Assembly: GCF_037042905.1 (NCBI RefSeq)
Contig: NC_087249.1
Coordinates: forward strand, 14,255,901 to 14,319,900
From: Lytechinus pictus
Taxonomy: Eukaryota; Echinodermata; Echinoidea; Temnopleuroida; Toxopneustidae
Direction of reading: 5' to 3'
Length of the DNA stretch: 64,000 bases
The position numbers and the translations under genes were made by a program. Below the pieces are notes generated by a model. That model did no database searches. It was given only the letters and a program-made list of their open reading frames with translations, and had not been told where the DNA came from. Of this stretch, positions 35,657 to 48,016 are shown piece by piece. Position 1 is the first letter of the stretch. Each line of letters starts with the position of its first letter.

Positions 35657-37434
35657 TATATCATTGTATTATTTTATTTTGATAACCATATTTGTACCTG
35701 TTGATGTATTTTTTTGTATAGAATGGAATAAAATTAAATTGAATTGAATTGAAAATGAAATCATAAATCTTTTACAAGTGGATATTAAAACCTAGTTTTA
35801 TCACCAATTTTTTTCTATATTTTTTAATGCTTTTTATCAAAACCAAATTATCGCGTTTAATTAATTGATAAGAAAAGTACTCATTCAAAAATTGAAAAAA
35901 TAAATGAAATATGATAATTTATGATGGAAATGAATATTTTGGGGCTGAAGAGGGAGTATCCTTTCATCATAATTTATGGGAACTTTTTAACCTTGTTTTA
36001 TTAGAGTATCAAAGCAGAAGATGTCGCCAATCAAGTCATTCACATTCTTCAGCAGCCTCCTCATGTTCAGGTACGATTTTTAGATGGAATGAACTGGCCT
36101 TTGCCTGTCATATTATCGTATTGCCCTGCATAGCAATGGCGAGCGCGTCACTTTTCCAACGATGGCGGCGCGGCGCTCAGTGGGCCAGAATGAACCCAAA
36201 GTGCGCCAAAACCCATTATTCACACATTTGTAAGATTAAATTTGGTAGATAGGGGTAATTTCACCCGTAGAATTCAATAAAAGTATTTCAAATATTGATG
36301 ACGTCGTTAAAATACTGTTTTCTGATTGGCTGTTAACATTTGAGAAGAAATTACATGTTTCTAATTCTACAATAATTTTTAAATTTTTAGAAACTAGTTT
36401 TAGAAAAATTTCAGCAATAATTAAGCATATTAGCAAACAGCAAACACACAAACAGGCAAACAAACAAGAAAAGTCTGTGCTCGGGGTACAAACAATTCAA
36501 TTGATGACTTGAGTATCGCTTAAAGAGGGCGCCCTACCATGAATCCGGAATTGTAAAATTCAAAGTGAAATTGAAAAAAAAAATGCAAAGGAGTATTTTC
36601 ATTCCCTGGGTACAATGATTAACCACACCTACATGAATTAAAATGGATTGATACCAGAAGTGGACAGTGAAATCTTTAAAATAATGATTCAAATGATAAA
36701 TAATAGAGGCCGGGTCCTCTGCAGGTTAATCAGAACAAGGCCTACCTATTTCACCAAGAACGGTGTATACAAAGTTATTCTGAATCAGAGTCTCTCTCTG
36801 CTATCTCACCAACTATTATGTCTTTGGTGAGAGGATCTTTTAGCATAATTTGAACATCAGGGGGAAGAGGCTGTGATTGTTGTACTCTTAAAAACTTGCT
36901 ACTTATCACAATGTCACCTGTTACCATTAGTCTGTGGAATACATATAAAGTCAATGAGAGTCATAAACCAAACAATCCTTGAAATGATAATATACACTTC
37001 CTTCTTGATCGATACTAACAATAATTTATAGCAAATTTAGAATGAGCCAAGAGATAAACCAATTCATACGTGTATTTGTTTGCTTGCATTTATTTCTGCG
37101 TTCAAAAACATAATACAAAAATATTTACAATTACAATATACAAAATAATTCACAATATAAACAATGTAGTCATATTACATGATAAATACAAATAAGAGCG
37201 TGAGTATAAATTAATCTTTTATAAATGTAAACATATATATATAATGTAATAAATGAACGCAGGAGACCACCATCGTGAGCGGTTAGGCTTGAATTGATGG
37301 CGGCCTCATAAAAAGATTCGTGACTTAGATTGATATTTACTGGTCAAGTGGGTGCATTGCAGGTGCAGGTGCTGTATAGCAGTTGAGTAAAATCAGAATG
37401 TTAAATAGCGAATGTGGATATTTGAGTGAATGTT

Positions 37435-39690
37435 TTAATTTGGAGCGAGGGGTTGATAAGATTGAATGATAGTTTTCTTTAGAGTGGCTTTTAATGAGTA
37501 TATGGTAGAACAAGTTTTAATATTGTTTGGAAGATCATTCCAAATGTCTGGACCATGATGTCGAATTGATTTAGAGGCAATTAACAGTCTGGGGTTAGAG
37601 AGATGAAAGTTTCCGGATATGCGCGATGGGTAAGTATGGACATAACTATTAAATTTAAACATGTTATCAAAAGACGAAGGGAGCAGATTGTTAATATATT
37701 TAAACATAATTATAGCTATTTGAATAGTATATAAGTCGGCAATTTTTAATGTCTTTTGTTTAAAAAATAAAGGATCGGTGTGAGCCAAATAATGCGATCC
37801 TGTACAAATGCGAATTGCTCTTTTTTGTAATTTAGAAATAGAAGTAAGTTTTGTGGAACCACAATTAGCCCAAACAACGTTACAATATGTTATATACGGG
37901 AGTATTAACGAATTATACAATAGAAGTAAAGTTTTATGAGGTAAAATAAATTTCAACTTGGAAATTATTCCAATATTTCTCGAGATACATATAATGATAT
38001 GGTGCAGATGTTCATTCCAAGACAAAGCTTGATCTATGATGACGCCTAAAAATCTAGAGTGAGTCTTCCGCTCTAATGGTGTACCGTCAATCTGTAAGTG
38101 AATTGGAGTATCGGTAATATGAGAATGTTTAAAATGGATGAAGTGGGTCTTTTTTTAGTTCAAGGATAGTTCGTTTGCTTTAAACCACTGTGAAACTTTA
38201 ATCAATTCAAGATTTAATATGTTGTTTAGGGAAGTTATATTTTTATGAGAAAAAAAGATATTTGTGTCGTCAGCAAATAATACAAATGATAAAATAGAAG
38301 ATGTGTTGATAATATCATTGACATATAATAAAAATAAAAGCGGGCCTAGAATGGAGCCTTGAGGGACACCACATTGAACTGAAAGTGAACTAGAATCGTT
38401 GCCATTAAATGTGACATATTGTTTTCGATTTATTAAATAATCTTTAAACCAAAGGAGTGATTGACCTCGTATACCATAATAATTAAGTTTTGAAAGTAAA
38501 ATATTATGATTAAGTGTATCGAACGCCTTACTGAGGTCACAAAATATACCAATGACATGCTCTTTGTTAGCTATGGCGTTTGTTATTTTATCGTAAATTT
38601 GAATTAAAGCCAAGTTTGTTGAATAATTTTTTCTGAAGCCATATTGATTAGAAATTAATAAATTGTGTTTGTTGATAAATTCATAAAGTCTATTATATAC
38701 TATTTTCTCAAGGATTTTGGATATACTAGGGAGTAGAGATATAGGGCGATAATTGCTTATTTCATGAGGATTGTCTTTTTTAAAAATTGGATTGACTTTG
38801 GCGATTTTGAATAAGTCAGGAAATATACCTTGTGATAGAGATTTATTAAAAACATGACTAAGAGGGTTTGCAAGCGGGTGAATTATTTCTTTTAAAAGAT
38901 ACATACTAATTTTATCATGCCCATGAGATCTTGAGCTATTAAGAGACCTTGTAATGTTGAGAATTTCTGTGGGGTTCGTAGGGTTCAAGAAAAATGAATG
39001 TGGATTAGGTTCGGGGAGATAATCCGTGAAATGCTCATTTTGGCTATTGATCTTGCTTGCAAGTTCGGGTCCGATATTTGTGAAAAATGAATTGAATGAG
39101 TTTGCATGAAGGGAAGAGTCAACTTTGGTACCATTTAAAGTGATATTATCGGTAGGTGGGGGATCTGCATTTGTTCCCATTACTTCTTTGATGATTTTCC
39201 AGGTAGTATAAGTATTTGAACTGGCATCTTTTATTCTATTAGTATAATACATTTTACGTGATAAACGAATTAATTTTGTTAACTTGTTGCGATATACTTT
39301 GTATTTTTTTAAATTGGCTTCAGTAGGATTGCGTAAATGTGACTTGTAAAGGCAATTACGTGTCTGGATCGATTTTAATAAACCTTTTGTTATCCAGGGT
39401 TGTTTGGGTGTTTTTCGATTATTTTTTACCTTTCCTATGGGAATATTCTTTTCATAATAATGTTGTAATTTATTATTTAGGAGATTATACGATGTGTTTG
39501 CGTCAGTTTCATTATAGACATCCTCCCACCCCTCAAGTAATAAGTCTTGCTTCATTAATTCAATATTACGTTTAGATTCTTTTCGATATGAGCGTTGGTT
39601 AAATGATTTGGGGCACGGTAATTTCAATTCACAAGTTAAAAATATTGGTAGGTGGTCTGAAACTTCAGAGCATAAAATTCCTCCTATCAT
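37435..39690 (-). pseudogene. LINE reverse transcriptase, one internal stop
   Basis: This follows the endonuclease in the same element. Starting from the VSDHLPIF end of the endonuclease, it shows NYRPISLLPSISKILEKIVY, YGFRKNYSTNLALIQ, CDLSKAFDTLNHNILL (catalytic Asp), GVPQGSILGPLLFLLYVNDI, FADDTNIFF (Asp pair) and, past the stop, FLGVIIDQALSWNEHL. The C-terminus contains LPYITYCNVVWAN, KLQKRAIRIC and GPDIWNDLPNNIKT. A single TAA at 38155-38157 separates 511 residues from a further 240 in the same frame, so one substitution explains the break. The protein would copy its own RNA into the genome at an endonuclease-made nick. Clade assignment to CR1/L2-like is from motif style only. Confidence 0.9.
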
Positions 39691-39698
39691 TTTGTTAT

Positions 39699-40397
39699 TT
39701 ATGTTGCTATGTACGTTGGAAAAAATATTGTCAATTTGAGTAGATGAATTTGGGTTGATTCTATATTGATGAATGAATGGAAGCCGAATGAGTACATTAG
39801 TTTCATAAAGTTGATTGAGTGATTATTGTCGACTGAGGGTAGGAAATTGATATTAAAATCACCAAGAATAAAAGTATGTTTATTTTCATTTCCTATTGCA
39901 TATAAATATTGCTCTAGTTCCTCATAAAACAAATCAAAATTAGAGCCTGGTGGTCTATAAATCAAACCTATGATGATATTTTTAAATCCTGTGTTTTCAA
40001 TTTCAATGAACAAAGACTCTGCATGTAAGAGTTTCACATCGGAACGGATCTTAAATTTCAGTTTATTAATAATATAGAAGGCCACGCCTCCGCCTCTTTT
40101 TCCTTTGCGGTCTGCCCTTATCAACTTATAATTTGGTAAATTAAACAAATCTGGGGAATTATCATGCAACCATGTCTCGCTAATACCTCTAACAGAAAAT
40201 TTGAAATTATTTAATGTGTGTAAGAGATTTTCAAAATATTCGAAGTTTCTATTGAGACTTCTTAAATTTGCATGTAAAAGGGAAATATGATCGGGATTAC
40301 TATCAGACATGTTATTAAATTCTTGAGGTGTATAGTATTTGCTGTCATGTGAATTTTCTATGTAATTATCAAGAATAAAAGAGAGGGACTCCATCAA
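39699..40397 (-). pseudogene. LINE endonuclease domain, frameshifted at its end
   Basis: A frame of 232 residues begins at the probable ORF start, with an in-frame stop upstream. It carries the endonuclease/exonuclease/phosphatase fold signatures LHANLRSLNRN, ISETWLHD (catalytic Glu), RGGGVAFY, GLIYRPPG and ILGDFNINF. Around 39760 one base appears lost: after FINI the homologous reading (RINPNSSTQIDNIFSNVHSN) continues in the next frame and joins the SDH motif at the start of the downstream frame. The domain would nick target DNA to prime reverse transcription. Confidence 0.9.
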
Positions 40398-40739
40398 AAT
40401 TGATAAAATGTAAAGTACCTAAGTAAGGGGTCAACTGCAAGGGTGCTTGTGGTGTAGGTGCGTTTGCTAGTGATTGAATGGGTGTTCATGCATATCTGTG
40501 GTGCAAATGTGCAGTCAATATCAATGTAAATTACATGTACAAAAATAACAAGACCCATCTTGGTCAGCAAAAACATATCATTGGAAGAGTAGAGCAGAGC
40601 TCAACCACCCAAGTACATATAAGATTTGAAATCATAACACACAAAAAAAAATATATATATATATAAGCGGTCACATGAAAATGAATTAAGAGTATACCCA
40701 GAAATATGCCTTAAGATGATGTGAGGGATATTTAATACA

Positions 40740-43700
40740 AAAGTTAGGTACAAGTCTAGCGAACGATTGAAAAAAAAAAAAAATATTGTATCAATCAATT
40801 TTAAATAGCAGATTCATGCCCAGGGTAGGCCTATCGAATAATCACTTTACTCCTGCTTTGGCGAGCATATATTCGTGATAGTCATGCATGTCGGAGTTGC
40901 CACGCCTTCTCTGAACAGACACGGGGCTGAACATGAGCTAGTTGATAATACACATGGATATCGGGCTGATTTGGAAATAATTAAATGTATTAAAGCCGGG
41001 TGTAAAGCCCACATCAGTCAGTATTCAAATACCTGACCCGTTGGGCGTTTGAGTGAATTAAAAGCAAAAATAGGTGTGCGTTAATCATGCATGAAATAGC
41101 CCGCCTTCTCTGATTAGACAACGCATGTACAAGATATCTGGAGATACACTAAATTAACATATTTAACATGGCAATGTTATCGGTAAGGCATATTGAAATT
41201 AACCCATGCATATAATAGCGAACATATTAGTTGAATAGATGGACGCTTGTTCATGCATGTATATAGCCACACCTTCTCTGGCAAGGTTGCATGCGTGTTT
41301 TCGATCATAAAGCGAATCTGAGACACACGTAGGCATGGTGGGTGTATCTTCATGTTCAATAATGGATAGCCACGCCCCCTATAATCAAACAGCGTTTGTG
41401 CATAAGGCATGCAAGCAAGCGACTGGTGTAAATGTCATATCATGCATGAACAACGAAATGAACTGCAACTATTCGTTGATTCTCATACAATTAGATTACA
41501 AATTGTTTGACATAGTTGGTATCATGAACAATAATAGAGATAATAATAACACCTTCATCCATTTCTCAGTTCAAACAAATTGGATTACATCGATTAAAAT
41601 AGTTGAGAAGGTGATCAATGAAGGTACAATTCATACCACATGAATACATCTGATCTTCATTCAGTATTAAGGTTTAATTGTAAGGAGTCTATAGGTAATC
41701 GAACGATAAAAATGCCAAAATTTTAGATAAAGAGCGTGATCAGCCAATGTCACGGACGGACAGTTAAAAAAATGACTAGTAGGCCTATACATAATGTTTG
41801 GATAACTCAGCACCTTCAGCGAAAGCATCCCCAACAAATGACAGAACAATTCGTTATATTCCATCACCCTCTCTTCTCCAGGCCCGAAATAATGATAACT
41901 TTTTCCAAATGTCCGTCCCCGACACCAAACCGATCACACTCTAAAAGTGCATGGTTACCAATTCAGTGATTACATAATGCATATGATTTTTTTTCTAGAG
42001 AAGGATACAGAGGGCAATTGATATTACACGTTTCTCCTTGTATCTATTCATGGCATTAAAATATGATATTGATAAGAAACAGGAAGGCGGATTTCAGAAT
42101 GTCATGCACCTCCTTTGGGTTTTTTTTTTCCCCCTTCTTTTTTTTCTCCGATCAATAACCGATATTTATAAAATCGTCAACATGCTGTTGGTAAACATGA
42201 ACATGAAAATTTACAATTCAAACAATATGCCTAGGTTTCTTTGGTCAAGAAAAAGCAACAAATTTTTAAGTTCATTAAATGTACACGAAAACCATTAAGC
42301 AATCAAGAATGTATATATATTTTCTGACTTTACTCCTGCTTTGGCGAGCATATATTCATGAGTCATGCATGTCGGAGTTGTCATACCTTCTCTGACCAGA
42401 TACGGGGCTGAACATGAATATCGTGTTGATTTGGAAATAATGAAATGTATGAAAGCCGAGTATAAAGCCCACATCGATCAGTATTTAAATACCTGACCCG
42501 TTGGACGTTTTGGGTGAATTAAAAGCAAAAATAGGTGTGCGTTCATCAAGCATAAAATAGCCCGCCTTCTCTGATCAGACAACGCATGTGCCAGGTGTCT
42601 GGAGACACACAAGTTAAAATTAACATATTTAACAAGCCAATGTTATTGGTGAGGCATATTGAAATTAGCCCATGCATGTAATAGTGAACATGTTACTTGA
42701 ATAGATGGAGGTTTGTTCATGCATGTCTAGCCACACCCTTTCTAGCATGCAAGGTCGCATGCGTTTTTTCGATCATAAAGCGAATCTGAGACACATGTAG
42801 GCATGGTAAGTGCATCTTGTTCAATATTGGATAACCACGCCCCTATAACCAAACAGTGTATGTACATAAGGCATGCAGGCACGCGACTGGTGTTGAGCAT
42901 GGAGCTAAAAGAGAGATGCATGAACAACGGAATTAACCACAAGAATTCAATGATTGTCACACAATTGGACTACTAATCGTTTAACATAGTTGGTATCATG
43001 AACAATAATAGAGATAATAATAACACATTCATCCATTGCTTAGTCAAAACAATTTGGATAACATCGATTAAAATAGTTGAGAAGGTGATCAAGGAAGGTT
43101 CAATAACCACATGAATACATCTGAGCTTCATTCAGTATTACGTTTTAATTGTAAAGAGTCTATAGGTGATCGAACGATAAAAAATTACAAAATTTTGATA
43201 AAGTGGTTACCAATTCAGAGATTACATTAAGCAGGTAATTTTTTTAGAAAAAGATACAGAGAACAATGGATTTTACACGCTTCTCTTTGTATATAGCCAT
43301 GGCATTGAAATGATGATATTGTTAAGAAACATGAAGGGGATTCAAATGCCATGCTCCCCCTTGAGATTTATTTTCCCTTCTCCTTTTTTATCCGATCTAA
43401 CCGATTTTATAAAACATCAACATGATGTTGGTAAATATTAAATGAAAATTTACAATCCAAACAATATGCCTGGGTTTCTTTGATAAAGAAAAGCAGCAAA
43501 TTTGATTTCATTGAATGTATACACACAGCAAAAACCAATAAGCGTTCAAAAATGTGGATCATATATTTGTTTTTTCCTTAAGAAAAATACAGTGTTGAAT
43601 GCTTTTTTGAGAATTAGAAGTTGAAGTTAAGTTTAACCTGACATATCAGGGGTAAAAAGAAGGGGAAAAAATAAAAAAAAATTCATTTTATATAATCATA

Positions 43701-44425
43701 GACCTCTAAATTTTTAAGGGTAACCAGGCAATGAAGTACCAATAGGATCTCCCCCTTTTACCATCCTAATATATGTGGAGTGATGTTTGTGTCGAATCCT
43801 TTAAAATGGTTTGTGGTTTATGAAATACAAAATATATAGGTACAAGTCTAGCGAATGAATAAATATATTTCATACTGTATCAATCGGTTTTAAAATAGTA
43901 GATTCATGCCCATGCAGTGTAGGCCTATTAAACAGTCACTTTACTCCTGCTTTGGTGAGTATTTTATGTATATAGTCATGATAGCCATGCATGACGGAGT
44001 TGCCACGCCTTCTCTGATCAGACACGGGGCTATCGGGCTGATTTGGAAATACATGTAATGAAATGTATTAAAGCCGGGTGTAAAGCCATGACCCGTTGGG
44101 CGTTTTAGTGAATTAAAAGCAAGAAATAGGTGTGCATTAATCATGCATGAAATAGCCCGCCTTCTCTGATCAAACAACGCATGTGCAAGGGTGTCGGGAG
44201 ACACAAGTTAAAATTAACATATTTAACAAGCCAATGTTATTGGTAAGGCAGATTGAAATTAACCATGCATATAATAACGAACATATTAGTTGAATAGATG
44301 GAGGTTTGTTCAAGCATGTCTAGCCACACCCTTACTAGCAAGGTTGCATGCGTGTTTTCGATCATTAAGCGAATCTGAGACACACGTAGGCATGGTGGGT
44401 GTATCTTGTTCAAATATTGGATAAA
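40740..44425. repeat. 1.5-kb tandem repeat, two and a half units
   Basis: The sequence from GGTACAAGTCTAGCGAA through TTTACTCCTGCTTTGG recurs at about 40746/40848 and 43838/43940; the latter part also at 42328. Unit 2 lacks about 240 bp that unit 1 has at 41735-41955. Unit 3 stops at about 44425. Each unit contains three or four sub-copies of a GCCACGCCTTCTCTGATCAG-like motif next to GCATGTG, so smaller repeats built the unit. No coding frame is shared between units. Confidence 0.85.
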
Positions 44426-45619
44426 TAATATAAATAATAATAATGTATGTGAAGTTACAAACCCTTTTGGGGGATAAATACTTGTAATGATAATGCAACT
44501 TATATATGCATAGAGCCCACGTATATCCCATCTCTGTCCTATACACATTTTCATATTTTGTCAGAAAACTGCGTGAAACCTATCACATCCCTAGTCATGT
44601 GTGTTATAGCGATATAAAGTAGCCCCTACTTGGTTTATGAACAACAAAACAAATTAATAATCTTACCCGGGAATCCCTCAAGAATTAATCTTCTCAGGAT
44701 GACAGCATATCAGATATGGAACACGGGATGGAACAGTTTGGCATCAAAATGAAGTTGTGTTACATGTATTATTACATAGTGGAAGTGGAAATGAAAGCTT
44801 GTCTTTACGTTTGTTTAACGAAAATATTTTAGGCAGATACCAGTCACAAGAGCCAGACACTTGAGCCAGACATCCCCCCCCCTCTCTCTCTCCCAGCGCG
44901 CGACGGGGAGTTTGTTTAATGTCACCCGCACCGTTCGGCACGCGCATAATGGGACACTAACTAGGAACGATTTTTGTGATAAATACGGCGAACATGTGGT
45001 TGGAAAATTGGTTATATCTCAAGAAAATGCACGTATATGCAGCTAAATTTGGTATCAGTGTAAAGCATGAACTATGACAAAGACCGTCATGGTATTTACA
45101 GCGCAGCAATCGGCAGCAATTTGTAAAATAAATGCTCATGAAAAAAAAAATTGCTAAAACCCCCATCGTCAAATGGTTTCGTCCAACATTACCTCTGAAG
45201 GGATTATCATTATATCTTTAAAATCTTCGTTCACTTAAAACAATCATTTATCAAAGAGCACCGTGAATTAGAAATAAATTCAGCAATTCGTTTTGTTAAA
45301 ACAGTGAAATATATAAAAACGTGTAATTTACACATGCGGTAGCCGTAAAGAGTCATTTTCCGAAAATATTGAATAAAATTGGCAACTAATAATCAACTTC
45401 ATGGAGAAATATTGTATGGAGACATTCTACAGGTTCTTATCTTTGCTTAGAACATGAAAAAAAACAAAATTTGTTTCATGACCAAAAACCAGTTTTGGCG
45501 CACTTTTTCTCTCTCCTGGCCCACTGTGCGGCGGTGGCGTCGTCAACATCAAAATCTTAACCAAGAATGAGTATTTTAAATGTAATTTTACAAATTTATA
45601 GTATACATTATAAGGACTT
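44426..45619. other. Gene-free stretch
   Basis: Contains CT-rich and GC-rich patches at 44870-44950. At 45430-45545 a repeat (TTTTGGCGCACTTT and GGCCCACTGTGCGG) is also present, reversed and diverged, at 36150-36225. No exon or RNA gene was recognised. Confidence 0.45.
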
Positions 45620-45777
45620 AGTGGAGTAGGTTTCACGGTACACAATGTATCTTTCTTGGACAAGTGTTCGTCCTGAAAAGGACCACCAAAAGTTGGTAGT
45701 GGTCCTTTTAGGTGGTCCTTTTCAGGACCAACACTTGCCCAAGAAAGATATATTGTGTACTGTGAAACCTACTACAC
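45620..45777. promoter_or_regulatory. Palindrome with two opposed histone-type 3' processing signals
   Basis: The arms 45620-45687 and 45710-45777 are about 93% reverse complements around a 22-bp centre. The right arm contains GGTCCTTTTCAGGACC (45714-45729), a six-bp stem with TTTC loop that fits the metazoan histone stem-loop pattern. Ten bases on lies CAAGAAAGA (740-748 of 45 kb, i.e. 45740-45748), the sea urchin histone downstream element that pairs with U7 RNA. The left arm has the same pair on the minus strand: stem-loop 45669-45684 with a mismatch at the base, and CAAGAAAGA at 45650-45658. No histone coding sequence is visible upstream of either stem-loop. Origin by inverted duplication of a histone 3' end is inference. 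Confidence 0.65.
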
Positions 45778-46099
45778 TATTTTTCTTCGCCATTGAAACC
45801 TTCAGAAGTTACATTAAAAGGACTTATTTCACGAAACATTGGATTAATAGGTGCCACTGATCATTTGGCATGAATATCATGTATATAATCAAGGTCAAAT
45901 GTCATTTGGGGTCAACGTGCTTTTTCTTTGCTGTAATATCATCATCAAATGTTAAGATTTTGATTTTTCAAAACGATTGAAAATTAGATATTATAGTGTA
46001 TAAGATTGGTATAAATTTATGATGACCGTGTCAATGTCCTATACGGTCAATGCACTTAAGCATGTTCTGGTATCAAAATTAACCCCCCCCCCCCCAACT

Positions 46100-46195
46100 G
46101 CTGGGACCGGATTTACGCCTCTGCTTCCGACCTCCCGGTTGTGAGACCGACGCTCTACCAACAGAGCTTACACACCGGTTTATGATTGTGTAGTC
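46100..46195 (-). mobile_element. Degenerate tRNA-like SINE head
   Basis: On the minus strand AAGCTCTGTTGGTAGAGCG resembles a tRNA A box and D arm, followed by an anticodon-arm-like GTCGGTCTCACAACCGGGAG. The B box is degenerate. It is adjacent to a 13-base C run. Probably a SINE remnant rather than a working tRNA. Confidence 0.45.
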
Positions 46196-46551
46196 TGTGT
46201 TCCCAAACTACTGACCACTTTATTTCCGCCAGTCCAGGTTCCTCTTAAAACTACAAATCCTATTTAAAACCAAATCCGGCTGCAGCAGCACGGTATTATT
46301 TCCGGATGTTTCCATATCATATTTTTTATCATACGCACACATTAATATTCCAGCACGTGCAGAAAGGAAAACAACATATCAATTTTTGTAGATTCAGTAG
46401 GTGTACATTGCCAGGCAACGTTTATTTGAAATTGTATTGTTATATTTATTTAATTAATTTTTATTGTTCTGCTAATTTTATTCATCTGTTTTTTCTTTCT
46501 TTCTTTTAGATTCATGATATATTGCTTCGAGCAACTGAGCAAGTGTTATAG

Positions 46552-47750
46552 TTTAATACCACCAATCATCCTGCGTGTAAGAGTGGAGACTACGGCCAAT
46601 ATCGGCTGCAACCAGAACTTTAATCAAACTATTTTTTTTTACAACGCTAGCCTCTATATATCTTTGTCCTTAAACTTCCCTATGATAATTCGTTTACCTT
46701 GTTTATACAGCGCTGTCTATATAACTTTTATACAGTTACTGCATTTAGTGATCAAATATATCAGGGCCCAATATTTTATATCATTATCGAGCCTCATTTT
46801 TCTTTTATTTAGGAGAATATGATTGAAGGTCTCGTCAATACATTTAAAATACATAATGTTTTATTTAATATGAACCAAGATATGACTGATATATCATCGA
46901 GATTTTGTATTTGTAGTAATATGTAACTTACGCATGTATTTGATTGAAGCGTAATAACAAATTACATGATTTCCAGGAGATAACAATTTTATTTCATTAT
47001 GCAGTGTTATATTTCGCCTTACTTCGTAATTGTGATGTTGAAAATTGACATGAAATGAATTTTTTATCAATCAATCAATACAAAGATTATGTCCTAATAT
47101 TTTCATGAAGACTGAAACAGAGTATGAAGAAAGGGGCTTGTGTACACGCAGAAAGACACCTACCCATCATTCCACCCACACACACATCCCCTCCCTCGCA
47201 CATTCGCAAACCCACTCACACATAATACATTACCTCACTCGCACACAAACGCTTTCAAAACACTTCATACACACTATCATTAAGCAGTGTTTATATTTCC
47301 CCTATCTCATTGGTTATGTATTTCGTCGATCAAAAATCTTGGCAATGGACAACTTTCCTTTGGCTATACCTACCGTCGAAATGGCTTCCCTGATTTCAAA
47401 ACTACTTACGTTGAGCACCCCAAAAGGATGTGTTGATGTGTGTGTGAGAGAGAGGTGTGGGAGGGAAGGTGTGTATATTATGAGGGTGTGAAGGTTCGTC
47501 GGGGTGTCGATGTGGAAGGATGAGTAGATGTCTTTCTGCCTGCTTTGTTTGATTCTTGCACAAAGCAACCTGGCACAATTGAGGTTTTACAACCTTCTGG
47601 AGATTGTCTCGTGGTCAGTCATGCATACAAGATCATGGATAATAACATTCATCAATAAATTAATGGGTAAAAGTTCATACTTCAGACAATACAACTTCAA
47701 ACTAATGGTGCATTTATTTTTGACTCGTTGTGTATGAGTATAGATCTTCA
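46552..47750. other. Gene-free stretch after DHRS11 copy C
   Basis: AT-rich DNA with a (CA)-rich segment at 47170-47260 and a GTGTGTGTGAGAGAGAGGTG patch near 47440. The open frames at 46514 and 47105 have no recognisable domain. Confidence 0.45.
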
Positions 47751-48016
47751 CATGGCCCTGGGAAGCGGGGGTGCTGAAGCACCCCCAAAGATTTCCTTAA
47801 GGGTGCTGCGTGTATTATTCTCCATAGGCAGCATCCCCAGGTATTCTGGAAGATGTGTAAAAATGTAACTAAAATAAGGTTGTAGAAAACCCTTTTATGT
47901 GCTTTTTAAATTTGTCGGGACTGATTTGACCTCAGTTTTGTAGTGGAAACCCTTTTTTTTTTGCTCTTCAATTTACATCAGCACCCCCACTCAAAAGATC
48001 GTTCCCAGGGCCCTGG
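47751..48016. mobile_element. GGGCCCTGGGAA-type foldback element, copy 3
   Basis: The clearest of three copies. CATGGCCCTGGGAAGCGGGG at the left is mirrored by GATCGTTCCCAGGGCCCTGG at the right, with GGTGCTGAAGCACCCCC and CAGCACCCCCACTCA adjoining. Confidence 0.85.

Larger units (their letters stand above)
37065..40430 (-). mobile_element. Nearly intact CR1/L2-like LINE
   Basis: One minus-strand reading frame of about 2.96 kb (40397 to 37435) encodes an apurinic-like endonuclease followed by a reverse transcriptase and C-terminal region. It is broken only by one frameshift near 39760 and one in-frame stop at 38155-38157. A minus-strand AATAAA lies at 37089-37094 (TTTATT on plus), so the 3' end is near 37065-37085. 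The 5' end is uncertain. Inserted in intron 6 of DHRS11 copy C, antisense to it. Confidence 0.9.
32731..46551 (+). pseudogene. DHRS11: DHRS11 copy C, partial and disrupted (exons 4-7 only)
   Basis: Four exons align to copies A and B: exon 4 at 32731-32851 (MSGYRVVGDGFYCGTKYM, keeping YxxxK), exon 5 at 33390-33481, exon 6 at 36005-36070 and exon 7 at 46510-46551 (IHDILLRATEQVL and stop). Splice sites are preserved. Exon 5 is 92 instead of 90 nt because of a 2-bp insertion near its start. It also has TAA at 33467-33469 where the other copies have a different codon. Exons 1-3, with the cofactor-binding motif, were not found upstream. The copy therefore cannot encode a full SDR. Exons 5 and 6 start like copy A, but exon 6 ends like copy B, which hints at past conversion. 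Intron 6 is 10.4 kb against about 0.6 kb in copy B, swollen by a LINE and a tandem repeat. A transcribed, shortened product is possible but unsupported. Confidence 0.85.

Noticed and set aside
35911-36252. 113-codon plus-strand frame across 36.0 kb
   Set aside because: It reads exon 6 of DHRS11 copy C in the wrong frame; the homologous frame gives [18 protein letters not shown].
41177-44554. Repeated short minus-strand frames sharing CLRVSQIR in the 1.5-kb tandem units
   Set aside because: They recur only because the DNA is tandemly repeated; the frame is not preserved across all units and stops differ.
47105-47568. Open frames of 128 and 84 codons near 47.1-47.5 kb
   Set aside because: Built largely on a CA/GT-rich tract with Thr/His/Ser runs; no family recognised.
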